This document shows, in pieces, positions 44,733 to 53,390 of a stretch of 64,000 bases of DNA. Below the pieces are notes generated by a model. That model had not been told where the DNA came from. It made no database searches and saw only the letters and a list, made by a program, of their open reading frames with translations. This DNA comes from Bog-756 sp963806455. Its GTDB lineage: Bacteria; Actinomycetota; Acidimicrobiia; Acidimicrobiales; RAAP-2. Both the position numbers and the translations under genes were made by a program. The stretch lies in NCBI GenBank assembly GCA_963806455.1, contig CAWDXZ010000001.1:62001-126000 (forward strand), in the 5' to 3' direction. How positions within the stretch are numbered: the stretch's first letter is position 1; the number at the start of each line of letters is the position of its first letter.

Positions 44733-45283
44733 TCAGGCCCCGGCGATGCCTTGGCCGATGAGCACGACACCGAACGCCACGAGCAGCACGGACATGACCG
44801 TGGCGTTGTTCTGCCTCAGCCAGATCTTCCACCCCTCGAGGACCTCGGGCGCTCTGTCGCCAGGGACGAGCATCACCAGAATCGGCGCGGCCACTCCCGA
44901 GGATGGCGATGAGCACGTAGACGGCGCCGGCGGCCAACTGTTGGCCCGTGGAGAGATCGGCGGACGCCATCGAACCCTCGCCACCGGCTCGGGGCCGGCC
45001 GTGGAACTTCCTGCCTGCGGCCACCAGGAGGTACGCCGAGGACCAACTTCAGTGACCCTCCCCATGTCGAGTGGCCGGAGCCACCGGAGAGGTTGACCGC
45101 TCCGGCGATGGACACCAACAGGCCGAACAGGCCGGTCACGCCGGCGATGAATCCCAGCAGGAAGCTCGTTGCATTGAGAAGGGGCTTGGACGTGAAGAGC
45201 AGAAGGATCGCCGGGATGATGTTCAGCGGCGAGATGGTCACCACCAGCGCCAGAGGAAGTATCTCCCCGATGACCACCTTCAT
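44733..45283 (-). pseudogene. GAP-family (Sap-like) membrane protein, frameshifted
   Basis: The first frame reads VIGEILPLALVVTISPLNIIP, then FLLGFIAGVTGLFG: the GAP/Sap small-molecule exporter start. A second frame carries ASADLSTGQQLAAGAVYVLIAILG, and a third carries the end (APILVMLVPGDRAPEVLEGW, then LLVAFGVVLIGQG). Put together they make a normal protein of about 185 residues. Two single-base breaks near 45050 and 44900 split it, so it may be a sequencing problem. Its gene follows DUF2252 on the same strand. Confidence 0.6.
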
Positions 45284-45328
45284 CCGCCGCTCCCCGTCCT
45301 CCGGGCGGTCACCATGGTTGCGAAGCCC

Positions 45329-46720
45329 TCAGCCGGGAAGGCTCTCGACGGCTCCACTGACGATGGCACCGACGAGCTGACCATGGTCCCGCTCGTTCTG
45401 GTCGGCATAGAGATGGGCGAACTGGCCCATCGAACTGGCGAACGCCGCACTCTTCCCGATGTAACCGTCGATGGCCACCGGGTCGCCCGTCCGTGCATGG
45501 GCCCGGGCCAACGCCTCTCCGCAGGCGGTGGCGAACTCGATGAGGCGGGGCGCGATCAGATCGGTGGTCGGGATGATCTTCATGTCCCTGAATTGCCGTA
45601 CGTAGTAGTCCCGACCGTGTAGCGACCCCCAACCGACGAAGATGTCAGTGGCACTCTGGACCACTCGTTTGCCGTTGATCACCCGGGCGCCGTGGTGGTC
45701 GTGGCGGCTGGGCCGGAGGTGGGACTCGTAGACCGACGGTCCGGCCTGTTTGATCTGCAGGAACAACGGGTCTGCACCGGTCCGTCCCTCCATCAGCACC
45801 AGGTAGACCCGCATGCCCACGCTGCCGACCCCGACGACCTGGCGCACCACATCCGCCTCGGTGAAGCGGTCGAAGAGCTGCCGCCGGTCCTCTTGCAGGG
45901 TCAACCGGTATCCGGCCAGGAGATGGTCGACGAGATCGCCCTGTTCGTCGTCATCGACCGCCATGCGGATCGGCGGCTCCTCGGTGATCCGGGGCCTCCC
46001 CTCGGCCATGGTCGTCAGCTTGGCGAATGCGCCCCGACTCGTACGGTGCGTCTGCTTCTTCTCGATGTGAACCGCTACCCGACCCCGGTCGGCCGGTTCG
46101 AAGTAGCCGATCAGGCTGTCGACGTGCATGCCGTCGTACCAGATGTCGATCTCAGGCATCGTCGTGTAGCGCCGCATCCGCTGCCGGTACGCCTCGATCG
46201 CCGCCGACACCGCCGCACCCGCCCGGGCCGGTTTGAGCCCGTGCTCCCGAGCCAGGACCACCAGGCTGGCGACCAGCCGCTTGAGGTCCCACTCGAACGG
46301 GCCGGGGAGAGTCTCGTCGAAATCGCGCACGTCGAAGAGCAGGTTGCGCTCGGGTGTGGCCCACAGCCCGAAGTTGAGGACGTGGGCATCCCCGCAGAGC
46401 TGTACCTCCAGGCCACTGTGGGGTTGGGATGCGAGATCACCGGCCATCACGGCCGCCGCACCCCGGAAGTAGTTCCAGGCGGACACGCCCATGCGATGGT
46501 GGCGGATGGGAACGAGCTCGGGGACCCGGATCTCGTTCTGGGCCAGGACCGTCGCCAACGGGTCATGTCCCCGCTCCTCCTCCCTCCATCGGCCGAGTGT
46601 GCCCCGACGAGCTTGTTTCCGGGCCGACTTCCCCGCCATCCGCCGTTCGTCGGCCGTGGCCGACAGGTCGTGGCGGGGCACCGGTGGATCCGACGGCTCC
46701 GGTGAGCTCGACTCCGTCAT
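45329..46720 (-). CDS. DUF2252 family protein (kinase-like fold)
   Basis: 463 residues from ATG 46720. RHHRMGVSAWNYFRGAAAVMA, then QLCGDAHVLNFGLWATPE, then FDVRDFDETLPGPFEWDLKRL are the DUF2252 hallmarks. These resemble a protein-kinase-like/APH fold with the GDAHxxNF catalytic loop and a DFDE metal motif, so a phosphotransfer is plausible but not shown. The ATG is placed after GGAAGG. The GAP gene lies downstream in the same direction (46-base gap). Confidence 0.85.
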   Translation of the reverse strand: MTESSSPEPSDPPVPRHDLSATADERRMAGKSARKQARRGTLGRWREEERGHDPLATVLAQNEIRVPELVPIRHHRMGVSAWNYFRGAAAVMAGDLASQPHSGLEVQLCGDAHVLNFGLWATPERNLLFDVRDFDETLPGPFEWDLKRLVASLVVLAREHGLKPARAGAAVSAAIEAYRQRMRRYTTMPEIDIWYDGMHVDSLIGYFEPADRGRVAVHIEKKQTHRTSRGAFAKLTTMAEGRPRITEEPPIRMAVDDDEQGDLVDHLLAGYRLTLQEDRRQLFDRFTEADVVRQVVGVGSVGMRVYLVLMEGRTGADPLFLQIKQAGPSVYESHLRPSRHDHHGARVINGKRVVQSATDIFVGWGSLHGRDYYVRQFRDMKIIPTTDLIAPRLIEFATACGEALARAHARTGDPVAIDGYIGKSAAFASSMGQFAHLYADQNERDHGQLVGAIVSGAVESLPG

Positions 46721-46933
46721 CAGGCCTTCCACTCGGTCATGAAGATTCCCCTCGGAAGTGGGCAGTGAGCCTACCGGGGGACAGTGGTGGCCGGCGACCA
46801 CCGGCGTCGGTACGACGGCGGGTGTTCACCGGATCACCGGTGGTTCCGTGGCCATCGGCCTGCCGGCAACCACTCTTCGGTAGCCTCGGAGGACACGACC
46901 GGAGCCGTCGCCCCGGGTGAGGAGGACGAGCAC

Positions 46934-47302
46934 ATGTCGGATGAACCACCTCGTTACGGGCAGCCCGGAGGCCCGCAGTTCCCGATCACGACGGCTCTCG
47001 AGTTCCCCGAGTGGAAGCTCGAGCGCAGCCTCGGCATGGTCTTCGGGGTCGTGGTGCGCTCCATGGGAATGGCCAAGGGCATCACCGCCGGGTTCAAGTC
47101 GCTGGCCGGAGGCGAGGTCAAGCAGTACACCCGCCTCGTCGAGGACAGCCGGAGGCACGCCATGGACCGGATGATAGAGAACGCCCAATTGGTGGGAGCG
47201 AACGGCATCGTCTCGATGCGGTTCGACTCCTCGGAGGTTGCGCAGTCCCTCACCGAAATCGTCGCCTATGGAACGGCGGTCATCCTCGGAGAGCGGGCCT
47301 GA
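46934..47302 (+). CDS. YbjQ/DUF74 family protein
   Basis: 122 residues. ATG 46934 follows GAGGAGG. The DUF74 block is GMVFGVVVRSMGMAKGITAGFKS, then KQYTRLVEDSRRHAMDRMI and ANGIVSMRFDSS. YbjQ-like proteins form pentameric rings with a heavy-metal-binding look in structure, function unknown. The small membrane gene at 47307 begins five bases after its stop, suggesting co-translation. Confidence 0.8.
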   Translation: MSDEPPRYGQPGGPQFPITTALEFPEWKLERSLGMVFGVVVRSMGMAKGITAGFKSLAGGEVKQYTRLVEDSRRHAMDRMIENAQLVGANGIVSMRFDSSEVAQSLTEIVAYGTAVILGERA

Positions 47303-47306
47303 ACGG

Positions 47307-47531
47307 GTGGTGGGGGCCGTGATCGGAATCCTGGTCGCACTCTTTGTGATCGCCTTCGTCATCGCCAGCCTCTTCGTCCGGCGTCACCGTGAGTCGAATC
47401 GTCCCGGCCCGGGTTGGCAGCGCACCGACGAGGTGTTCAACGACCCGTCCACCAACCGTGTGATGCGCGTGTGGCTCGACGAGTCAGGTGAGCGGCGCTA
47501 CGTGCGGGAGACCGACCGCCCGGCGGTCTGA
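47307..47531 (+). CDS. Small membrane protein (74 aa), partner of YbjQ
   Basis: Begins with a GTG (47307 or 47310) five bases after the YbjQ stop. One transmembrane helix (VIGILVALFVIAFVIASLFV) is followed by a polar domain (RESNRPGPGWQRTDEVFNDP, then RVMRVWLDESGERRYV). The tight spacing makes an operon likely. The C-terminal part looks like a small soluble binding or capping piece. No family is named. Confidence 0.7.
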   Translation: MVGAVIGILVALFVIAFVIASLFVRRHRESNRPGPGWQRTDEVFNDPSTNRVMRVWLDESGERRYVRETDRPAV

Positions 47532-47604
47532 GCCAGGACTGGGCCGCTCCACCGGGGCGAGGTGCGGACCGGCGGTCGGGAGGACGTCCGGCGGCGACCG
47601 GGGC

Positions 47605-48438
47605 TCATGCGGTGGCGATGAGCACCAGCCCGATGAGGGCCAGGACCACGCCGCAGACCTGGATCCTCGATGCCCTTTCATGGAGGTACCACCAGGCACC
47701 CAAGACGGTGAAGGCCGGCGCCAGGGCGGCCACCGGTGCCACGGTGGCCACCAACCCGATGCGGACGGCGACCAGAAGGAGGACGGTGGCCGACACGTCG
47801 AGCAGGCCGGCGCCGACCGCCAACCATCGTGGGCGGCCGGCAAGTGTCCTCGGAGCCCGTGCCGCCACCACGACGAAGCCGACGGTGACCACGGCCGCCA
47901 ACCGGGCGGTGAGGACCGGCCAGAAGCCGCTGTGATGGGAGGCGCTGGCGAACAGGATGAATGCCGTCCCGAATCCCACGCCGGCCGCCAGTGCCAGCAG
48001 GTGGGCGCGACCGGTCCGGTTGCCGCTCCGTTCGTCCCGCTCGAGCGTGATCAAGGCGGCGGCCACGATGGCCAGCGAGCCCCCCAACAGCGCCGACGCC
48101 GGAGGCCGCTCCCCGGTGGCGAGGCCCCACCCCACGGGGATGATGGCGCTCACCACCGCCGCCACCGGTGCCACCTCACCGATCTGGCCGATGGCCAGGC
48201 CCTGGTAGAGGCAGCCCAACGCCGTCACGTTGAGCACCCCCGCACCGATCCCGAGCAAGACGACCGACCCGGTGAGGGGCCCACCGGCGGCAAACGCCAC
48301 GACGAAGGCTCCGGTCACCGCCGCCACCTGGGCGACGGCCAGGACGGTCAGGGTGTTGCCCTCCCGTGACGCCAGTCCTCCGAGGAAGTCGCCGCTGCCG
48401 AACGAGGCGGCGACCAACAGGCCGACCACGATTGCCAT
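47605..48438 (-). CDS. EamA-type (DMT) transporter
   Basis: 277 residues with ten transmembrane helices in two repeats: VGLLVAASFGSGDFLGG and ALAAGVGFGTAFILFA. The EamA pattern is a five-plus-five helix antiparallel fold exporting small metabolites or amino acids. No substrate-binding motif can be seen. It stands alone, convergent with the small membrane gene and upstream of the potassium-channel gene. Confidence 0.8.
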   Translation of the reverse strand: MAIVVGLLVAASFGSGDFLGGLASREGNTLTVLAVAQVAAVTGAFVVAFAAGGPLTGSVVLLGIGAGVLNVTALGCLYQGLAIGQIGEVAPVAAVVSAIIPVGWGLATGERPPASALLGGSLAIVAAALITLERDERSGNRTGRAHLLALAAGVGFGTAFILFASASHHSGFWPVLTARLAAVVTVGFVVVAARAPRTLAGRPRWLAVGAGLLDVSATVLLLVAVRIGLVATVAPVAALAPAFTVLGAWWYLHERASRIQVCGVVLALIGLVLIATA

Positions 48439-48508
48439 GGCGTCAGATTGAACCAGGCAGAGGCGCGGCGGGGACCTGTGCCGTCGGCGTTGCCCCCCAC
48501 GTGCCCAC

Positions 48509-49519
48509 TCAGCTGGCGACGGGTCGGCTGGCGAACGCGGCCAGCGCGGTGAGTTGCTCGGCCGTGCCGATGCTGATGAGGACGTCCCCTGCCTGGATGG
48601 TGTCCTCCGGCGACGGGTTGGTGAGGAACCGGCCGTCCGGTCTCCGGATGGCCAGCACCAGTGCCCCGGTACGGTCCCGCAGATGGGCCGATCGGAGCGA
48701 TTTGCCCGCCAGCGGGGAGTCGGTCGACAGGCTCAGCTCCTCCAGCCGGAACGTGAGCGAGCCGTCGTGCATGACCACGTCGACGAAGTCGACGACGTGG
48801 GGCTGGGTGACGAAGGAGGCCATCCGGTCGGCCCCGAGCTGCTGAGGGTTGACCACGCGGTCGGCACCGGCCCGAGTCAGCTTGGATCCCGAGGACTCGT
48901 TGCGGGCCCGGGCGATGATCTGGATCCCGGATCGCATCGACTTGGCCGCCACGGTCACGTAGAGGTTGTCGGCGTCGGTGTCCAGGGCGGCGACCAGCGT
49001 TGCCGCCCTCTCGATACCGGCCTGGACCAGGATCTGGTCATCGGCCACATCCCCGCACACCGAGGCGTAGGGAACCCCGCTCACCCGTTCGGTGTCGCGA
49101 TCGACGACCACGAGGTCGGTGCCCCCGCTGGCCAGAAAACGCGCCACCTCGCGCCCCACCCGACCCCAACCGCATACGATCACATGGTCGTGCATCCGGT
49201 CGATGTCCCGCTGCATCTTGCGCCTCCTGACTAGATCTCTGATGTGGCCGTCGATGAGCACCTCGAGGACGGCCGAGAATGTGTACAGGGCGGTGCCCAC
49301 TCCCACCAGGATGAGGATGATGGTGAAGACCTTGCTTCCGGCGTCGAGCGGGTGGGGGGAGTTGAAGCCCACCGTGGTCACTGTGATGACGGTCTGGAAG
49401 ATGGCGTCGAGCAGGCCGAACCCGAAGAACAGATAGCCCACCGTGCCCACCAGAAGCACCAGGGCCAGTGCCCCGAGGCCGATCCTCACGGCCCGGAATG
49501 GATTGCGTACCCGGTCCAT
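48509..49519 (-). CDS. Potassium channel with RCK/TrkA domains
   Basis: 336 residues. A two-helix pore (ALALVLLVGTVGYLFFG, then FTIILILVGVGTALYTF) has a selectivity filter VTTVGFNS at about 48-54, where most channels have TTVGYG; the N after F is unusual. A TrkA-N (RCK) Rossmann domain follows (HVIVCGWGRVGREVARF, then LVVVDRDTERV). A TrkA-C half (SPLAGKSLRSAHLRD, then DTIQAGDVLISIG) completes it. It forms a tetrameric K+ channel gated by a bound ligand. Confidence 0.85.
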   Translation of the reverse strand: MDRVRNPFRAVRIGLGALALVLLVGTVGYLFFGFGLLDAIFQTVITVTTVGFNSPHPLDAGSKVFTIILILVGVGTALYTFSAVLEVLIDGHIRDLVRRRKMQRDIDRMHDHVIVCGWGRVGREVARFLASGGTDLVVVDRDTERVSGVPYASVCGDVADDQILVQAGIERAATLVAALDTDADNLYVTVAAKSMRSGIQIIARARNESSGSKLTRAGADRVVNPQQLGADRMASFVTQPHVVDFVDVVMHDGSLTFRLEELSLSTDSPLAGKSLRSAHLRDRTGALVLAIRRPDGRFLTNPSPEDTIQAGDVLISIGTAEQLTALAAFASRPVAS

Positions 49520-49641
49520 CGCTAACCCCGACCACCCTCACAGTTCTCAGTCAAACGATCACTCGACCACGTCGCTCACACCAACGACTGAGCCTTGCCA
49601 GGGTCCCCGTTTGCCGACCCGTCCGGTCATAGCATCTTTAC

Positions 49642-50118
49642 ATGGCGGTAATGGCCGAGCTCTGGCCGAGGCAACGGCAGCCCACGTTGTCCGACCGTAC
49701 GATCATCCTCCTGGCGCTGATCGGGGGGATCACGGCCGTCGCCATCACCGCCATCGTGACCATCGGCGGGCCGGCCACGTCCAAGGCCGTGCCGCCGACC
49801 AGGACTCACGCCGCCGGAACGGCCGGGGGAGCCTCGATGGCGGCGAGCCGCCATGCGTTGGGGGGCGCGGCCGCCGCCGGCCGGCGGGGTGCCCGCCTGC
49901 CCACGGCCCACCTCGGCAGGGGACCCAACCCCACGACGTCCGGCACCGGCGTCTGCTGCCGGCCGCCCGGCTCCACACCCCGGGTCACGGCCCCGTACCG
50001 CCAGGCCGGCGGCACCCTGCCCACCGGGCTACACCGGAGGGGGTTCGTGCGGTCATCCCGCCGTCATCTGCACCAGCATCTCCTCAAGCGCCATCTGATC
50101 CGGGCCCACGAAGGGTGA
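49642..50118 (+). CDS. Hypothetical small membrane protein (158 aa)
   Basis: One good transmembrane helix (ILLALIGGITAVAITAIV) sits near residue 30, then a long Ala/Arg/Pro-rich polar tail. The last 65 bases lie opposite the end of the MBL gene. Composition in the tail is shadow-like, so the true C-terminus could lie in a different frame. I report it with low confidence. Confidence 0.35.
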   Translation: MAVMAELWPRQRQPTLSDRTIILLALIGGITAVAITAIVTIGGPATSKAVPPTRTHAAGTAGGASMAASRHALGGAAAAGRRGARLPTAHLGRGPNPTTSGTGVCCRPPGSTPRVTAPYRQAGGTLPTGLHRRGFVRSSRRHLHQHLLKRHLIRAHEG

Positions 50119-50847
50119 CGCGGTAGGCACGGCGGCGATCGAGGCGAGCAGCCGTTCGGTCATCGCCCCCGGGGCGGCGGGTAGATGGCTGCTCAAAACC
50201 ATCGTCGGCTCCATCCGACGGACACGGTCGAGTTCCTGCCCGAGCATGGCGACGTCCACGTTGTGAAGCCACGGCGAGTCGATCGTCGCCCACAGGACCT
50301 GTCCATGACGAAGCTGTTCCTCGGACAGTCCGGACGCCGTCTCGGGGACCTCCGACAGGAGCGCCCCGAAGCAGTCGGAGCTGAACAGGGCACCCGATCC
50401 ATCGTCGTGGAACCCGACCGTGCAGGGGTTGTCGAACGCCGGTGGCCTGAATGCGGTGAGGGTGCGATCGCCCAGCGTGATCTTCTCCCCGGGGTTGACG
50501 AAACGGACCCGATCGAGGGGGAGCGGTGCTGAGAGACTCAGCACGCCGACCGCCAGGAAGGTCGTGATGACCGTGAGCTGGTCGTTACCGGCCAGCAGCT
50601 CGTGCAGCGTCCCGATGTGATCGGCGTCGGGGTGGGTGAGCCAGAGCCACCTGAGTTCCGCCGGATCGATGACCGAACCGAGGGCGGCGAGGAACTCCTC
50701 CCGCTGGACGACCGCCCCGGTGTCGACGAGCACAGGTTCGGGACCATGGATGACGAAGGCATTGATCGGCACCGATCCCATGCCCGGGATGGGGAAGCTC
50801 GAGGTGAGGACATCGATGTCCGGTGCTGCTCGATAGGTCGTGATCAC
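50053..50847 (-). CDS. MBL-fold metallo-hydrolase
   Basis: 264 residues. The zinc motif reads LTHPDADHIGTL (HxDxDH variant with an Asp). PVLVDTGAVVQREEF and the VGFHDDGSGALFSSDC strands follow, then a late His in VLSSHLPAAPG. This is the glyoxalase-II-like fold, and many members hydrolyse thioesters or lactones. The substrate is unknown. It lies just downstream of SRPBCC on the same strand (55-base gap). Confidence 0.85.
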   Translation of the reverse strand: MITTYRAAPDIDVLTSSFPIPGMGSVPINAFVIHGPEPVLVDTGAVVQREEFLAALGSVIDPAELRWLWLTHPDADHIGTLHELLAGNDQLTVITTFLAVGVLSLSAPLPLDRVRFVNPGEKITLGDRTLTAFRPPAFDNPCTVGFHDDGSGALFSSDCFGALLSEVPETASGLSEEQLRHGQVLWATIDSPWLHNVDVAMLGQELDRVRRMEPTMVLSSHLPAAPGAMTERLLASIAAVPTASPFVGPDQMALEEMLVQMTAG

Positions 50848-50902
50848 GGTGTCTCCTTGGTCGGTGTGGCGGGTTGGGGGCGGACCGGCACGGTGTCGGC
50901 GG

Positions 50903-51409
50903 TCAGGATACGGCTCGGGGAGCAGTTGCGCCTTCGACGGCCTCGTTCAGCTGACGGAGCGTGTGCCGCATGTGCTCGTTCAGCTCGCCGCGCCGGTTGA
51001 GGGGGCCGTCGACGACCCGGGCCCACAGCGGGAGCCATTTCACCTCGTAGGACTCGGTGACCCGGGTACCCGTGGCGACCTTTTCGAACCGGTAGCTCCA
51101 CCGGGTCGATTCGCGGCCCCCCTCCTCGGTGACGAAGCTGAATTCCCGTCCGGGATCGGCCGTCAGGATCCGGCCGCGGCGCGACCAACGCATGAGTTTG
51201 AACGGCCCACCGCGGTTGTGGCCGACGAACCTCGCCCCTGCCGCCGGGCCGTCGGCTCCTTCCAGCCACTCGACCCGCTGGCACTCCGGGCTCCACTCGC
51301 CCATCCGGGTCAGGTCGGCCACCATGGCGTAGACCTCTCCCGGCGGGGCATGGACCACGACCTCGGTGCTGTCCTCCGTGAGCCACCATCTCCCCCGTTT
51401 GGCCGCCAT
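50903..51409 (-). CDS. SRPBCC (polyketide cyclase-like) protein
   Basis: 168 residues from ATG 51409, seven bases after GGGAGG (an ATG at 51415 is also possible). The Bet v1-like helix-grip fold is shown by VVVHAPPGEVYAMVADL, then EWSPECQRVEW, then SYRFEKVATGTRVTESYEV. It binds a hydrophobic ligand in the cavity. Divergent from the TetR gene, with the operator palindrome between them, so it is the likely target of that regulator. Confidence 0.8.
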   Translation of the reverse strand: MAAKRGRWWLTEDSTEVVVHAPPGEVYAMVADLTRMGEWSPECQRVEWLEGADGPAAGARFVGHNRGGPFKLMRWSRRGRILTADPGREFSFVTEEGGRESTRWSYRFEKVATGTRVTESYEVKWLPLWARVVDGPLNRRGELNEHMRHTLRQLNEAVEGATAPRAVS

Positions 51410-51450
51410 TTGCATCTCCCTCCCCAGGATCTTCGGACGGCATTAAGTTA

Positions 51451-51468
51451 ATAGCATTAGCTATAGCT
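51451..51468. promoter_or_regulatory. Palindromic operator between SRPBCC and TetR genes
   Basis: ATAGC-ATTA-GCTAT (51451-51464) and the perfect 10-base palindrome AGCTATAGCT (51459-51468) overlap. They lie between the divergent starts, in a local AT-rich patch. A TetR dimer site is the likely reading. Confidence 0.5.
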
Positions 51469-51522
51469 GTCAAGATGAAATTATGTTACGGTTCCCCTAT
51501 GAAAGCTGCCGGGGGGGAGACG

Positions 51523-52212
51523 ATGGCCGCAGCCGCAGCCGCAGCCGGCGGGGACGGGGGCTCACCGGGCAACGGGGCGCCCCGTTCGGACCGACGGGCC
51601 CGTCGGCGCCAGGAGACCATCGAGGAGATCCTCGACATCGCCGAGGAGGTGATGACCGAGGAGGGTGTGAACGGCCTCAGCCTGGCCGAGGTGGCCCGCC
51701 GCCTCGGGGTCCAGCCCCCCTCGATCTACAAGTACTTCCCGTCCCTCATGGCTGTCTACGACGCCCTCTTCCGGCGCGGCCAGCTCGAACACCTCGTCGT
51801 GCTCCGCCGGGCCATGGCCGAGGCCCGGCCCGGACTGGACGCCCTGGTCAGCGGCCTCGAGGCCAGCGGCCGCTGGTTGCTGGCCCACCGGGCCACCGCC
51901 CAGCTGTTGTTCTGGCGCCCCGTCCCGAGCTTCGAGCCTTCGGCCGAGGCGTTCGCCCCCAGTGTGGAGATGGTGGGCATCCAACGGGCGGCGCTGTCCG
52001 CCGCGGTCGCCGCCGGTGAGGTCGGCCCCGGAGCCGATTCGGACGAGGCCGTCTATCTCGTCTCCGTCCTCATCTCCGGTGTGCTCACCCAGGCCATGGC
52101 CAACGAGCCGGAGCTCGAATGGGGGACGGGCCGTTTCACCCCCCTGTTCCCGAGACTCATGCACGTCCTCCCCGACCTGTATCCCCCGCTCGCCGTGGCG
52201 TCGGATCGGTAG
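51523..52212 (+). CDS. TetR family transcriptional regulator
   Basis: 229 residues from ATG 51523 (after GGGGGGAG; upstream ATGs at 51475 and 51499 are possible). The HTH is ILDIAEEVMTEEGVNGLSLAE, then ARRLGVQPPSIYKYF. The TetR C-terminal ligand domain is helical (GQLEHLVVLRRAMAEARPG, then AVSAAVAAGEVG-like). The N-terminal poly-Ala leader is disordered. It is divergent from SRPBCC and would repress it. Confidence 0.85.
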   Translation: MAAAAAAAGGDGGSPGNGAPRSDRRARRRQETIEEILDIAEEVMTEEGVNGLSLAEVARRLGVQPPSIYKYFPSLMAVYDALFRRGQLEHLVVLRRAMAEARPGLDALVSGLEASGRWLLAHRATAQLLFWRPVPSFEPSAEAFAPSVEMVGIQRAALSAAVAAGEVGPGADSDEAVYLVSVLISGVLTQAMANEPELEWGTGRFTPLFPRLMHVLPDLYPPLAVASDR

Positions 52213-52281
52213 GATCCGGGGGCACCAGTCGGTTGGTCGAGGATCCTGGCGCGTGGGACTGCTGGAGGAGATGGGCTGACG

Positions 52282-53373
52282 ATGACCTTTGTTCCCTACG
52301 ACCGCCCGGTGCGGGCCGCCTTCGTCGGCCTCGGGCGCATCTACGACCTCAACATGCGTGCCTATCTCGACAACCCGGACGTCGAGGTCGTGGCCCTGGT
52401 GGACCCGAACGAGGAGCGCCGCCTCCAGCGACAGGGTGACTGGCCGGGCGCCCGGACCTTCGCATCCGTCGCCGACCTGGCGGCCAGCGGCCTCGAGGTC
52501 GACGCCGTCGAGGCGCTGTTGCCGATCCCGTTGCACGTCGACGGGGTCACCGAGCTCCTCGGCCAGCGCTGGCACGTGAACCTGCAGAAGCCGATGTGCA
52601 ACGACCTGCTGAGCGCCAACCAGCTGCTCGACGCGGCCAAGGCGGCCGACCGTCGACTCCGGGTCATGGAGAACTACATCTTCTACGAGCCGTTGGTCCG
52701 GCTCAAGGAGATCGTCGAGTCGGGCGAGATCGGGGAGGTCAGCGGCTACCACATGAAGATGGTGGCCAGTGGCCTGGGAGGTTGGGACGTCCCGGGCAGC
52801 AGCTACGAGTGGCAGTTCCGCCAGATCCGTCAGGGCCGCGGCATCCTGGTGTTCGACGACGGCTGGCACAAGCTGGCCACCGCCCTCTGGCTGTTCGGTC
52901 CGCTCCGGGAGGTGCGGGCCTGGATCGGCGCGACCGAGGTGGCGCCGGGCCTCGCCATCGACGCTCCCTCCACCTTGACCTGGGAGCACCAGAGCGGGAT
53001 CCGCGGCGTGTGGGACATCACCCTGGCGCCCGACATGTACCTCCGTTCCGACTACTACACCAACGACGAGCGGTGGGAGGTGACCGGTCGCAGGGGCTAC
53101 GCCCGGGTCAACCGTTGCACCGGGCGGGGCATCCAGCAGCCGAGCCTGGAGGTCTACGCCGACGGCACGATGCGCTCCTATCATGCGCTGGATGACGACT
53201 GGGCCAGCAGCTTCCGGGACTCGGGCCGCCATTGGCTGCGCTGGCTCCACACCGGCGAGGGCCCCCTGCGGTGGAGCGGAGAGGAGGCCGTGTCCGTACT
53301 GCGATTCGCCCTGGCCGCCTACGCCAGCAGTGCGGCGGGCGGCACCGGGGTCGACCCGGGATCGTTGGACTGA
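52282..53373 (+). CDS. Gfo/Idh/MocA family oxidoreductase
   Basis: 363 residues. A Rossmann NAD(P) fold (VRAAFVGLGRIYDLNMRAY, then VVALVDPNEERR) and the catalytic NLQKPMCNDL with its Lys (about 108) are as in the family. RVMENYIFYEPLVRLKEIV is followed by WHKLATALWLFG, where the late His sits. These dehydrogenases act on sugars or cyclitols. It follows the TetR gene on the same strand (70-base gap), so the two may share control. Confidence 0.85.
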   Translation: MTFVPYDRPVRAAFVGLGRIYDLNMRAYLDNPDVEVVALVDPNEERRLQRQGDWPGARTFASVADLAASGLEVDAVEALLPIPLHVDGVTELLGQRWHVNLQKPMCNDLLSANQLLDAAKAADRRLRVMENYIFYEPLVRLKEIVESGEIGEVSGYHMKMVASGLGGWDVPGSSYEWQFRQIRQGRGILVFDDGWHKLATALWLFGPLREVRAWIGATEVAPGLAIDAPSTLTWEHQSGIRGVWDITLAPDMYLRSDYYTNDERWEVTGRRGYARVNRCTGRGIQQPSLEVYADGTMRSYHALDDDWASSFRDSGRHWLRWLHTGEGPLRWSGEEAVSVLRFALAAYASSAAGGTGVDPGSLD

Positions 53374-53390
53374 CGCCCCAGCGGGAGGCT

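Noticed and set aside
51562..53250. Minus-strand open frame of 562 codons
   Set aside because: Antisense to the TetR and Gfo/Idh/MocA genes, which have clear motifs; this frame has none.
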